Positions 52,639 to 62,018 of a stretch of DNA of 64,000 nucleotides are shown here, one piece after another. The DNA comes from Lewinellaceae bacterium (GTDB lineage Bacteria; Bacteroidota; Bacteroidia; Chitinophagales; Saprospiraceae), in contig JACJYC010000018.1 of NCBI GenBank assembly GCA_020636325.1, positions 62,001 to 126,000 of the forward strand, given 5' to 3'. A program made the position numbers and the translations under genes. The first letter of the stretch is position 1, and the number at the start of each line of letters is the position of its first letter. The notes below the pieces were generated by a model. The model saw only the letters and a program-made list of their open reading frames with translations. It searched no databases and was not told the DNA's origin.

Positions 52639-53493
52639 ATGCTCAAATCTGTCATCGCCCTGTTCCTGACCGGGATCGCGATTTGCGGGTACGGTCAATC
52701 CAAGCCCGCCTATGTCTTATACAACAGCGAAGGGAAAAAGGTATCCTATAAAAAAATGATCAAGACGCTCGAGCGGAGCGATATCATCCTGTTTGGAGAA
52801 TACCACAACAACCCCATTTCCCACTGGCTGCAATACGAGGTAACCAACGACCTGAGCAAGGTGCGCCCGCTGACCCTCGGCGCTGAAATGATCGAACGGG
52901 ACAACCAGGATGAACTGGAACAATACCTGAGCGGCCAGATCACCGCAAAAGGCCTGGATACGACGGCCCGGCTCTGGCCCAACTACGATACCGACTACGC
53001 TCCGCTGGTGGATTTTGCCAAAACCAACAAGATACCGTTCATCGGCACCAATATCCCGCGGCGGTATGCTTCACTGGTGCACCGCGGCGGGTTCGAAGCC
53101 CTGGACACCCTGTCGGACGAGGAAAAATCGTGGATCGCACCCTTGCCCATCGCATTCGACCCCGAACTGCCCACCTACAAGGACATCCTCAAGATGATGG
53201 GCGACCACGGAAGCCCCAGGCTCGTGATGGCCCAGGCGATCAAAGATGCAACGATGGCCCACTTTATCCTGGCCAACTACCGGCAAGGCAACCTTTTCAT
53301 CCACTACAACGGCTCATTCCACTCCGACTATCACGAAGGCATCGGCTGGTACCTGAAGCAGCAAAATCCGGCGCTCGCGTGCAGCACGGTCACGACGGTT
53401 TCTCAGGAAGATACCGGCAAATTGTCGGATGAAAACAAGGGAAAAGCCGATTTCATCATCTGCGTGGACGAAAACATGACCACAACTTACTGA
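52639..53493 (+). CDS. ChaN-family heme-binding protein
   Basis: 284 residues with a signal peptide (MLKSVIALFLTGIAICGYGQ). ChaN/Cofac_haem_bdg hallmarks are LFGEYHNNPISHWLQYE near residue 50, LGAEMIERDNQ, and near the end YNGSFHSDYHEGIGWYLKQQ. Members bind heme through Tyr and His, sometimes as dimers, and are linked to iron or heme uptake. It is in an operon with a phosphopantetheinyl transferase 11 bases downstream, a pairing I cannot explain functionally. The multiheme locus begins about 900 bases further on, so a heme-handling link is possible but unproven. Confidence 0.82.
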   Translation: MLKSVIALFLTGIAICGYGQSKPAYVLYNSEGKKVSYKKMIKTLERSDIILFGEYHNNPISHWLQYEVTNDLSKVRPLTLGAEMIERDNQDELEQYLSGQITAKGLDTTARLWPNYDTDYAPLVDFAKTNKIPFIGTNIPRRYASLVHRGGFEALDTLSDEEKSWIAPLPIAFDPELPTYKDILKMMGDHGSPRLVMAQAIKDATMAHFILANYRQGNLFIHYNGSFHSDYHEGIGWYLKQQNPALACSTVTTVSQEDTGKLSDENKGKADFIICVDENMTTTY

Positions 53494-53504
53494 CCATACC
53501 AGCC

Positions 53505-54173
53505 ATGACGGAAGACCATCGATCCATATACGTTTTTTTTGGTCCTATCCCCGCCGATCTTCAACCGGATCGCATCGAACTGTTATCACAATCGCTCTCC
53601 GGGGACGAGCAGCTCAGGCTGGGCTTTATGACGCGGCTCAAACCCAAGCTCCATTTCCTGTTCGGACGGCTGCTGTTGCGCAAAGCCTTCAATCAACTGG
53701 GGTTTGATGCCTTTCCCGACCTGTCCTTTTCGGAAAGCGGAAAACCCTATTTGTCCGATCACCCCGATTTTGGGGTCAGTCTCAGCCATTCCGGGCATCT
53801 GGTGGCCTGCGCGCTGGGCGCCGGTGTGCAGACCGGCATAGACGTCCAGGAGCAGGCTGAACCCGACCTGGAAAGCTACCAGTCGTCCTTCTCTGCCGCT
53901 GAATGGGATCAAATACAGCAAGATCATTCGCCCCAACAGGCATTCTACAGGCTTTGGGCGCGCAAGGAAGCCGTTGCAAAAGCCGACGGCGCCGGGCTGG
54001 GCATCGACTTTGAGTCGCTGGCGGTGCTGGCCTCCCCGGTAAACCACGACGACAACACCTGGGCCTGGACCGATCTGGATCTGCCGGCGGGATATTGCGG
54101 AGCAGTCGCATGGAATGCCCTCAGCAACGACCGGGCATTGGTATGCGAGGCCGTGGTTTTAGGGGAAGAATGA
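53505..54173 (+). CDS. 4'-phosphopantetheinyl transferase superfamily protein
   Basis: 222 residues of the Sfp/AcpT type. The Mg/CoA-binding motif GIDVQE lies near residue 108 and the second motif FYRLWARKEAVAKADGAGL at about 145-163 (W-x-x-K-E-A). It would attach phosphopantetheine to a carrier protein. No PKS/NRPS or fatty-acid genes are visible in the window, so the target carrier lies elsewhere. Confidence 0.85.
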   Translation: MTEDHRSIYVFFGPIPADLQPDRIELLSQSLSGDEQLRLGFMTRLKPKLHFLFGRLLLRKAFNQLGFDAFPDLSFSESGKPYLSDHPDFGVSLSHSGHLVACALGAGVQTGIDVQEQAEPDLESYQSSFSAAEWDQIQQDHSPQQAFYRLWARKEAVAKADGAGLGIDFESLAVLASPVNHDDNTWAWTDLDLPAGYCGAVAWNALSNDRALVCEAVVLGEE

Positions 54174-54321
54174 CCTGTATTTATGCCGGTTGAAATTAAA
54201 AAAAATACATTCTTTTTTTTATCCCGCTCCGGAGAACGGCCGTTTTCAGCAAGGGAAAGGGCCGATTTCGAACATTTCCTTTTATTTAAATTTAGATTTG
54301 TTATAAATTATAGTTTGCCTT

Positions 54322-54352
54322 TTTGAATTTCAGTTCAATGTACTTAAATTTG
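54322..54352 (+). promoter_or_regulatory. Near-consensus Bacteroidota promoter of the multiheme operon
   Basis: TTTG at 54322-54325, exactly 19 bases, then TAAATTTG at 54345-54352; the ATG of the first gene lies at 54376. This matches the TTTG-N19-TAnnTTTG consensus. It is the best promoter I can point to in the window and suggests housekeeping transcription of the operon that follows. Confidence 0.7.
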
Positions 54353-54375
54353 GTAGTGTCAAACACGCGCTGAAA

Positions 54376-55245
54376 ATGTCCCAAAACGCCCACCGAATCT
54401 ATGTATTCACACTGGTCGGTATTGTTGTGGTGATCACAATTTACCTTTTTTACCAGGGCGTTTCTTATTACAGTACGAGTTTAGAAGAGCGGTTTTACCA
54501 TGCCGACCATGCAATGCTCAAGCCCAGCGGGGTCATGGGTCATGGATTGGGAATCATCGGTACTTTGCTCATTCTGATCGGTGTTTTTGGGTACATCGCA
54601 CGCAAGCGATACGGGTTTCTGGCCAGATTCGGCAGATTGAAATACTGGCTTGAATTCCATATTTTTTTGTGCACGTTGGGGCCGATCATGATCCTGTTTC
54701 ATACGGCATTCAAATTCGGCGGGATCGTTTCGGTCAGTTTCTGGAGTATGGTAGCGGTGGTCGCCAGCGGGGTGATCGGCCGGTTCATTTACATCCAGAT
54801 CCCGAGGACCATCGAAGGGCGGGAATTAAGCCTGGCCGAGGTCAAGGGAATGAAAATCAATATTGAATCCATCCTTAAAAACTCCTATACGCTCGACGAA
54901 TCGAGCTACACGGCTATCCTGGAGTCTACACAATTGCCGGCTCGCACCGGGGAAGGCAGCTTGATGTCCGGGGTAATCAACAAGTACTTTGAAGATCAGC
55001 GAACCGTCAGCAGGTTGAAACGCAGTCTGCGGGAAAACCGGCTTCCGGAACCGGACATCCGCAAGGTGTCCAAACTGATCAGGAACGAGCTTTCGCTCAA
55101 CAACCGGATCGAGCGATTGCAGTCCATGCAAAACCTGTTTAAGTATTGGCACGTAGCCCATTTGCCGTTTGCCCTCATTATGTTGGTATTTCTGGTGATC
55201 CATGTGGCTGTGGTGCTGACCTTCGGTTTCAAGTGGATCTTTTAA
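54376..55245 (+). CDS. Membrane protein with two His-x13-His pairs (diheme cytochrome b-like)
   Basis: 289 residues. Five membrane segments at about 8-28, 53-74, 92-113, 119-141 and 258-286, with a charged loop of about 115 residues between the fourth and fifth. In helix 3 His95 and His109, and in helix 5 His262 and His276, are each 14 positions apart, the spacing seen in diheme b-type cytochromes where two helices each give one ligand to both hemes. That is a pattern match; no family name is certain. It starts the operon, 12 bases before the Fe-S/flavin protein, so it is a likely quinone-linked transmembrane electron carrier. Confidence 0.68.
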   Translation: MSQNAHRIYVFTLVGIVVVITIYLFYQGVSYYSTSLEERFYHADHAMLKPSGVMGHGLGIIGTLLILIGVFGYIARKRYGFLARFGRLKYWLEFHIFLCTLGPIMILFHTAFKFGGIVSVSFWSMVAVVASGVIGRFIYIQIPRTIEGRELSLAEVKGMKINIESILKNSYTLDESSYTAILESTQLPARTGEGSLMSGVINKYFEDQRTVSRLKRSLRENRLPEPDIRKVSKLIRNELSLNNRIERLQSMQNLFKYWHVAHLPFALIMLVFLVIHVAVVLTFGFKWIF

Positions 55246-55257
55246 TGTAGGAGTAAA

Positions 55258-56583
55258 ATGTTAGCAGAGCAAACTGTTATTTATGCAGTTGCTTTCCTGT
55301 TCTGTGCCGCTATTATCTATGCTTACCTGCGCAAGCTGAAAAAAGCTTCGCAAAAGGTGGAAGCCAAGATAGAGGTGGCCCGGCAGGAAGGGCTGCACGA
55401 GCCGGTATCCTTGCATCCGGTGATCGACCTGAGTACCTGCATCTCCAGCGGGGCCTGCGTGGCCGCCTGCCCGGAGAAGGATATTCTGGGCATCGTCGAC
55501 GGCAAGGCGACCCTCATCAATGCGTCGAGTTGCATCGGGCACGGCGCGTGTTTTCACGCCTGCCCGGTGGAGGCCATTACGCTGGTCATCGGTACGGAAA
55601 AACGCGGGGTTGAACTGCCGCATGTGAGCCAGAGCTATGAGTCCAACGTGCCCGGGATCTATATTGCGGGTGAGTTGGGCGGCATGGGATTGATCAAGAA
55701 CAGTGTTGAACAAGGGGCTGCGGCTGTGGAGAATCTGGTCAGCAAGATGACCCACAAAGGCGGCGCTGCGTACGATCTGATCATCGTCGGCGCCGGACCG
55801 GCAGGCATTTCGGCTTCTCTCACGGCAAAGAAACACAACCTTAAGTTCCTGACCCTGGAGCAGGACACCCTCGGCGGCACGGTCTATACTTTCCCGCGTT
55901 CCAAGGTGGTGATGACCGCTCCGATGGACCTGCCCCAGTACGGAAAGGTGAAGCTGTTCGATACCAGCAAATCCGAACTGCTGGAATTATGGCACGAAGC
56001 CCTTTCCAGAAACAGCATTCTGATCCGGGAAAAAACAAAAGTGGATTCCATTACCATGGATGGCGACCGCTTCAGGGTTCAAACCCTTTACGGAGAAGCA
56101 TTTGAAGCTGAAAATATCCTGTTGGCCATCGGCCGGCGCGGTACGCCGCGAAAGCTGGATATTCCCGGCGAAGAATCGGAAAAGGTCGCCTACCGGTTGC
56201 TCGAACCCGAACAGATCTCCGGTAAGGCAATCGTCGTTGTGGGCGGCGGAGATTCCGCTATCGAAGCGGCGCTTGCCCTTGCCGCGCAAAACAAGGTAAC
56301 CCTTTCTTACCGCGGAGAGGCGTTCAACCGGATCAAGCCCAAAAACCGCGAGAAAATCCAGGCCGCTATAGAGGAAGACCTCCTAAAGGTCGAATTCAAA
56401 AGCAACCTGATCCGAATAGAAAAACACCAGGTAATCATGAAATTGGCGGATGGCCGTGAAATCGCCCTCCCCAACGACCAGGTCTACATCTTTGCCGGGG
56501 GTGAACTGCCGACCCAGTTCCTGCAGAAGGCCGGGGTCAGGATCACCAAACGGTTCGGGTATACGATGAAGAAGCATAGGTGA
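55258..56583 (+). CDS. Membrane-anchored Fe-S/FAD/NAD(P) oxidoreductase
   Basis: 441 residues. An N-terminal helix (about 4-23) anchors it. A ferredoxin-like part follows with CISSGACVAACP (Cys61, 67, 71) and CIGHGACFHACP (Cys92, 98, 102). In each, the second of the usual four Cys is replaced, by Ser64 and His95, so cluster ligation is unusual. A thioredoxin-reductase-like core follows: FAD motif LIIVGAGPAGISASLTA near 173, second nucleotide motif IVVVGGGDSAIEAALALA near 325. The CxxC redox disulfide of thioredoxin reductase is absent. It probably moves electrons between NAD(P)H and the cytochrome b-like partner. It ends 91 bases before the 23-heme gene. Confidence 0.78.
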   Translation: MLAEQTVIYAVAFLFCAAIIYAYLRKLKKASQKVEAKIEVARQEGLHEPVSLHPVIDLSTCISSGACVAACPEKDILGIVDGKATLINASSCIGHGACFHACPVEAITLVIGTEKRGVELPHVSQSYESNVPGIYIAGELGGMGLIKNSVEQGAAAVENLVSKMTHKGGAAYDLIIVGAGPAGISASLTAKKHNLKFLTLEQDTLGGTVYTFPRSKVVMTAPMDLPQYGKVKLFDTSKSELLELWHEALSRNSILIREKTKVDSITMDGDRFRVQTLYGEAFEAENILLAIGRRGTPRKLDIPGEESEKVAYRLLEPEQISGKAIVVVGGGDSAIEAALALAAQNKVTLSYRGEAFNRIKPKNREKIQAAIEEDLLKVEFKSNLIRIEKHQVIMKLADGREIALPNDQVYIFAGGELPTQFLQKAGVRITKRFGYTMKKHR

Positions 56584-56614
56584 AGACGATCTGTTGATCT
56601 GTTGATTTGAGTAT

Positions 56615-56642
56615 CTGTTGATTTGAATCAACAAATCAACAG
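56615..56642. other. Intra-operon hairpin
   Basis: Perfect 11-bp stem CTGTTGATTTG / CAAATCAACAG with a 6-base loop, preceded by two more ctgttgat words. It lies between the flavoprotein and the 23-heme cytochrome gene. It could attenuate transcription or protect the mRNA and so set their ratio; no long T run follows. Confidence 0.55.
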
Positions 56643-56674
56643 AGCAACAAACAAAAATTAACAACTATCCGGGC

Positions 56675-58498
56675 TTGAAAATAAAAGGCCTGCATATCAT
56701 CCCTATAGTTCTCCTGCTCGCGGGCAGGATGGCTGCCCAATTGTCACCGGGTGACCTTTCAAAGGCGCATGCCGATCTGGAGGGATTGTCCAATTGCACC
56801 AAGTGCCATGTGCTGGGCCAGAAGGTTTCCAATGATAAATGCCTGGAATGCCATAAGGAGATCAAAAGCCGGATCGACGGCCGGGTCGGTTACCACGCCT
56901 CCGGAGATGTCCAGTCAAAAAGCTGCGCCGCCTGTCACAGTGATCACCACGGCCGGAATTTCGACATGGTCCGATTCGATGAGGACAATTTCAAACACGA
57001 GCTGACCGGTTACAAACTCGAAGGCGCGCATAAAAAGACGGACTGCCGGGAGTGCCACAAACCGGACAACATTGAAGACAGGAGCCTGAAAAACCTCCGG
57101 ACCACCTTCCTTGGGCTCGAACAGCAATGCCTGACCTGCCATACGGATTACCATCAGAAAACCTTGTCGAATGATTGTGCCAAATGCCACACTGCCGATG
57201 CCTTTACTCCGGCGAGCCGGTTTGATCACGACAAGGCAAAATTTGGTCTTGAAGGCAAGCACAAGACCGTCGACTGCATCGAATGCCACCGGAAAGAAGT
57301 CCGCAACGGCAAGGCGTTCCAACAATTCACCGGTCTGGAATTCGGCAATTGCAACAGCTGCCACGAAGACGCTCACAACAACAACCTGGGCGCCAATTGC
57401 AAAGAATGCCACGTCGAACAATCCTTCAACCAGACCACCGGCCTGAAGAATTTCAACCACGGCAAAACCCATTTCCCGTTAAAAGGCAAACACCGCCAGG
57501 TACGCTGCGAAGCATGCCATAACCTGGCAGCCGAACCCCTCGATATTTTCCAGGACCGCAAAGGCGTACGTACAGACAATTGTGCGGTCTGCCATGAGGA
57601 TGTCCATGAAGGCAAATTCGGCAATCAATGCGCCAATTGCCATGATGAAAAGTCCTTCCGGATCGCCGGCGTGCCTGATAATTTCAACCACAACATGACC
57701 GGATTCGAACTGGAAGGCAAGCACGAGGCGGTCGATTGCAAAAAATGCCATACCCATAATTTCCTCGACCCCTTGCCCCATTTTCAGTGTTCGAACTGCC
57801 ATGAGGACTACCACGACAACCAGTTTGCCGCCGGCAGGGTGGTCGCGCCGGATTGCGCCAAATGCCATACGGTCGATGGATTCGAGGTCAGCCACTACAC
57901 CATTGCCGACCATAACGGCTCCAGATTCCCCCTGGCCGGGGCGCATGCGGCTACGCCGTGTTTTGCCTGCCATAAGAAGGATGAGCAGGAATGGAAATTC
58001 CGGAACATCGGCGAAAAATGCATCGATTGTCACAACAACGTACACGGTACCGAGATCGATGAGAAATTCTACCCCGGCCAGGCGTGTGAGAACTGTCATA
58101 TCAGCACCGGCTGGCGGGAAAATCACAATTTCGATCACGCCGCTACGCGATTCAAACTGACCGGCGCGCATACCCGCCAATCCTGCGGCGCGTGTCACGT
58201 TACGGACCGGGAACACGACGTACGCAAATTCAAGGGCCTGCCGGACCAATGTTTCGCATGCCATGAAGACAACCACCGTCAGCAATTTGAGGTGAACGGC
58301 ATTACGGATTGTACCCGATGCCACGGATCAGAGAACTGGAAGATCAGCAGGTTCAACCACAACAAAACAGCCTTCAAGCTGACCGGCAAGCACGTCGGGG
58401 TGGCCTGCGACAAATGCCACAAGGAGATCAGGGAAGCGGGCCGGGTTTACATCCAATACAAATTCAAAAGTTTCGAATGCGCCGTCTGCCACCAATAA
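56675..58498 (+). CDS. Multiheme c-type cytochrome, 23 CxxCH motifs
   Basis: 607 residues from a TTG at 56675 with a signal peptide (MKIKGLHIIPIVLLLAGRMA then AQ). I count 23 CxxCH motifs, spaced at roughly 25-residue intervals and arranged in recurring triplets of the form FDH...LEGKHKTVDCIECH, then ...CNSCHEDAHNNNLGANCKEC then H. Each would bind one heme c in the periplasm or outside the cell. The family is cytochrome c3/cytochrome c7-like. There is no membrane anchor beyond the signal peptide. The last motif CAVCHQ is the C-terminus, and its codons also encode the start of the next gene. Role: heme wire between the inner-membrane partners and the outer membrane. Confidence 0.88.
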   Translation: MKIKGLHIIPIVLLLAGRMAAQLSPGDLSKAHADLEGLSNCTKCHVLGQKVSNDKCLECHKEIKSRIDGRVGYHASGDVQSKSCAACHSDHHGRNFDMVRFDEDNFKHELTGYKLEGAHKKTDCRECHKPDNIEDRSLKNLRTTFLGLEQQCLTCHTDYHQKTLSNDCAKCHTADAFTPASRFDHDKAKFGLEGKHKTVDCIECHRKEVRNGKAFQQFTGLEFGNCNSCHEDAHNNNLGANCKECHVEQSFNQTTGLKNFNHGKTHFPLKGKHRQVRCEACHNLAAEPLDIFQDRKGVRTDNCAVCHEDVHEGKFGNQCANCHDEKSFRIAGVPDNFNHNMTGFELEGKHEAVDCKKCHTHNFLDPLPHFQCSNCHEDYHDNQFAAGRVVAPDCAKCHTVDGFEVSHYTIADHNGSRFPLAGAHAATPCFACHKKDEQEWKFRNIGEKCIDCHNNVHGTEIDEKFYPGQACENCHISTGWRENHNFDHAATRFKLTGAHTRQSCGACHVTDREHDVRKFKGLPDQCFACHEDNHRQQFEVNGITDCTRCHGSENWKISRFNHNKTAFKLTGKHVGVACDKCHKEIREAGRVYIQYKFKSFECAVCHQ

Positions 58499-61400
58499 TC
58501 GGTTTGCTCGGGCTGGTTGCCAGCCTCTGCGCTCAGTCGCCCCACGGGCCTTCGCTGAAGATGGATTGTGCGGCCTGCCACAAAACCACCGGATGGGATA
58601 TTCCTGCAGATTCCTGGGATTTTGATAAATTGAATTCACCCCGCAGGTCGGAGATGACCGGCGCCCTGTTGTCAAAAGATACGTTCCATTTCAACCATTA
58701 CAAAACAGAATTCCCTTTGTCCGGTCGGCACAAGACCGTTGATTGCCGGGCCTGCCATGCTTCTCTCGTATTTTCCGAAGCCGGCGCCGAGTGTATTTCC
58801 TGCCATACGGACATGCACAGCCAGACCGTCGGAACGGATTGCGCTCGATGCCATAATTCCGAGAACTGGCTGGTCAATAATATCACGGAACTGCACCAGT
58901 CAAACGGATTTCCCTTGTTAGGGGCGCATGCCGCCGCCAATTGCTCGGAATGCCATGTTTCCGAATCGGCGCTGCGCTTTGAAAGGATCGGCAATGACTG
59001 CATCAATTGCCACGCCGCCGATTACGCTTCCACAAGCAGTCCGAATCACAGGGAAGCCGGCTTTTCGACCAATTGCATTGATTGCCACGACATGAACGGG
59101 TTCGACTGGTCGACCGACCAGGTAGTGCACGATTTTTTCCCGCTGACCAAAGGCCACGACATCCAGGATTGCGCCCGGTGCCATACCGGCGGCAGTTATT
59201 CAAACACCCCGAATGCCTGTTTTGCCTGTCATCAGGCCGATTATGAGGGCGCACTGAGCCCCAATCACCAGAGCGCAGGCTTCCCGACGGATTGCGCCAC
59301 TTGCCATACCACCGACCCGGGTTGGATGCCCGCCCAATATACCCAACACGATACCGATCATTTCCCCATTTACAGCGGCGCGCACAACGGCGCCTGGAAT
59401 CAATGCGCAGAATGCCATGCCAACGAATCGGATTACGGTGAATTTACGTGTACCACCTGTCATGCCAACCCCGAAACCGATAACCAGCATGCCGACGTCG
59501 GCGGGTATTCCTATAACAGCCCTGCCTGTCTGGCCTGCCATCCGGACGGCAGCGCAACCAACACCTTCGACCATAATACGACCCAGTTCCCGTTGACCGG
59601 AGCGCATACGACCGTGGAATGCCTGGCCTGCCACGCCAACGGATACCAGGGTACGCCGACGGAGTGTGCCGCCTGTCATGCCACCGATTTCAACCAGACG
59701 GCGAATCCAAGTCATACGACACTGGGTTTCTCCACCGATTGTGCCACCTGCCATACCACCGCGCCCGACTGGATGCCGGCCACCTTTGCCAATCACAACG
59801 ACTATTATCCCCTCAACGGCGCGCACGCCGTGATCGCCAACGACTGCGCGGCTTGCCACAACGGGGATTACAACAATACGCCCAATACCTGTTTCGGATG
59901 CCACAACACCGATTACAACCAAACGACCAATCCCAACCACCAATCCGCACAATTCCCCACAGATTGCGCAAGTTGCCATAATGAATCCGGTTGGACGCCG
60001 ACCAATTTCGACCACGACGGGCAGTATTTCCCCATCTACAGCGGCGCCCACAACGGCGAATGGGATCAGTGTGTCGATTGCCATACCAACCCTTCCAATT
60101 ATGCGGAGGTGTCGTGTACCAATTGCCATGTCAACCCCGAAACAGACAACCAGCACAACGGCGTCGGCGGATATCTGTACAACAGTAATGCCTGCCTGGC
60201 CTGCCACCCCACCGGCAGCGCGGACAATCCGTTCGATCATAATTCTACCCAGTTCCCACTGACCGGGGCGCATATCAGCGTCGATTGCATCGAATGCCAT
60301 GCCAACGGATACCAGGGTACGCCGACCATCTGTGCGGCTTGTCACATGACCGATTTTGAGCAAACCCAGAATCCCAACCACGGTGAGATCGGCATAATGA
60401 CCGATTGCGTGCTTTGCCATACCACCGAACCGGGCTGGATGCCGGCTTCCATGGTCAACCACAGCGATTATTATGTCCTCCAGGGAGCCCACGCGGCCAT
60501 CGCCAACGACTGTGCGGCCTGCCACAATGGCGATTACAATAACACCCCCAATACCTGTTTCGGCTGCCACAACGCTGATTACAACCAGACCACAGACCCC
60601 AATCACGCAACAGGGCAATTCCCGACCGACTGCACCGTTTGCCATAATGAAAACGCCTGGTCGCCGTCCACTTTCGACCACAATGCTACGGAGTTCCCAC
60701 TGACCGGGGCTCACACCACGGTCGATTGCATAGAATGTCATGCGAACGGTTATGAAAATACACCGACAGCCTGCGCCTCATGCCATACGGCGGATTTTAC
60801 CCAAACGGTGAATCCCAACCACCAGGCCCTGGGGTTCTCCACCAATTGTGCTGCCTGCCATACCACGGCCCCTGAATGGATGCCGGCTACGATGGCCAAC
60901 CATAACGATTTTTACATACTGCAGGGGGCTCATGCAGCAATTGCCAACGACTGCGCGGCCTGCCACAACGGCGATTACAACAATACGCCGACCACCTGTT
61001 TCGGCTGCCATGTCGACGACTATAATCAGACGACCAATCCCAATCACCAGGCTGCACAATTCCCCACCGATTGCGCAAGCTGTCATATGGAAACCAATTG
61101 GGATGCCACCACCTTTGATCATGACGGACAATATTTCCCCATTTACAGCGGCGCCCACAACGGCGAATGGAGCCAGTGTACGGACTGCCATTCCAACCCT
61201 TCCAATTATGCGGAGGTGTCGTGTACGAATTGCCATACCAATCCGGAGACCAATAACCAGCATATCGGCGTGACCGGATATGTGTATAACAATTCTGCCT
61301 GCCTGGCCTGCCATCCGACCGGCGACGCGACCAATATCTTCAACCACAACCTGACCATGTTCCCCCTGACCGGAGCACATACCACTGTGGAATGTATTGC

Positions 61401-62004
61401 CTGCCACGCCAATGGATACCAGGGTACGCCGACGGATTGCGCGGCCTGTCATACCACAGATTTCAACCAGACCGCCAACCCCAATCACCAGGCCCTTGGT
61501 TTCTCCACCAATTGTGCCGCCTGCCATACCACCGCACCCGACTGGATGCCGGCAACCTTTGCCAACCACAACGACTACTACGTCCTGCAGGGAGCGCATG
61601 CGGCCATTGCCAACGATTGCGCGGCCTGCCACAACGGCAACTACAACAATACGCCCAGTACCTGCTTCGGTTGCCACGCTGCCGATTACAACCAGGCAAC
61701 CAACCCCAATCACCAATCCGCCGGATTCCCGACCGATTGCGCGGCCTGCCATTCGCAAAATGCGTGGGATCCGTCCACCTTCAACCACGACAGCCAATAT
61801 TTCCCCATTTACAGCGGGAAGCACAAGAATAAATGGGATCAATGTTCGGAATGCCATACGGCGCCGGACAATTTCATGATTTTCAGTTGTACCGATTGCC
61901 ATGAGCACAGCAACCAGAACAAAGTAAACAATGACCACCAGGGTGTGCAGGGGTATTCCTATAACAGCATGGCCTGTTATTCCTGCCATCCGCACGGCAA
62001 CTAA
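58477..62004 (+). CDS. Giant multiheme c-type cytochrome, 46 CxxCH motifs
   Basis: 1175 residues from ATG 58477, chosen because it gives a signal peptide (MRRLPPIIGLLGLVASLCAQ); it overlaps the preceding stop by 22 bases. I count 46 CxxCH motifs. Motifs 1-13 form a more diverged N-terminal part. From codon 59614 on the protein is a repeat: units begin at 59614, 60280, 60721 and 61387, with lengths of 222, 147, 222 and about 205 residues. A full unit has 9 motifs; the 147-residue unit has lost a 75-residue, 3-motif block. Recurring words are GAHTTVECIACHANGYQGTP, TTAPDWMPATFANHNDYY and GQYFPIYSGAHNGEWDQC. There is no T9SS tail or barrel. Likely extracellular or periplasmic electron carrier. 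Confidence 0.9.
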   Translation: MRRLPPIIGLLGLVASLCAQSPHGPSLKMDCAACHKTTGWDIPADSWDFDKLNSPRRSEMTGALLSKDTFHFNHYKTEFPLSGRHKTVDCRACHASLVFSEAGAECISCHTDMHSQTVGTDCARCHNSENWLVNNITELHQSNGFPLLGAHAAANCSECHVSESALRFERIGNDCINCHAADYASTSSPNHREAGFSTNCIDCHDMNGFDWSTDQVVHDFFPLTKGHDIQDCARCHTGGSYSNTPNACFACHQADYEGALSPNHQSAGFPTDCATCHTTDPGWMPAQYTQHDTDHFPIYSGAHNGAWNQCAECHANESDYGEFTCTTCHANPETDNQHADVGGYSYNSPACLACHPDGSATNTFDHNTTQFPLTGAHTTVECLACHANGYQGTPTECAACHATDFNQTANPSHTTLGFSTDCATCHTTAPDWMPATFANHNDYYPLNGAHAVIANDCAACHNGDYNNTPNTCFGCHNTDYNQTTNPNHQSAQFPTDCASCHNESGWTPTNFDHDGQYFPIYSGAHNGEWDQCVDCHTNPSNYAEVSCTNCHVNPETDNQHNGVGGYLYNSNACLACHPTGSADNPFDHNSTQFPLTGAHISVDCIECHANGYQGTPTICAACHMTDFEQTQNPNHGEIGIMTDCVLCHTTEPGWMPASMVNHSDYYVLQGAHAAIANDCAACHNGDYNNTPNTCFGCHNADYNQTTDPNHATGQFPTDCTVCHNENAWSPSTFDHNATEFPLTGAHTTVDCIECHANGYENTPTACASCHTADFTQTVNPNHQALGFSTNCAACHTTAPEWMPATMANHNDFYILQGAHAAIANDCAACHNGDYNNTPTTCFGCHVDDYNQTTNPNHQAAQFPTDCASCHMETNWDATTFDHDGQYFPIYSGAHNGEWSQCTDCHSNPSNYAEVSCTNCHTNPETNNQHIGVTGYVYNNSACLACHPTGDATNIFNHNLTMFPLTGAHTTVECIACHANGYQGTPTDCAACHTTDFNQTANPNHQALGFSTNCAACHTTAPDWMPATFANHNDYYVLQGAHAAIANDCAACHNGNYNNTPSTCFGCHAADYNQATNPNHQSAGFPTDCAACHSQNAWDPSTFNHDSQYFPIYSGKHKNKWDQCSECHTAPDNFMIFSCTDCHEHSNQNKVNNDHQGVQGYSYNSMACYSCHPHGN

Positions 62005-62018
62005 ACGTGGCATTTCCT

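Noticed and set aside
59200..62013. Two long open frames on the minus strand (about 513 and 411 codons) across the 46-heme gene.
   Set aside because: They are antisense shadows of the repeated CxxCH codons; the + strand frame has the signal peptide, 46 heme motifs and operon context.
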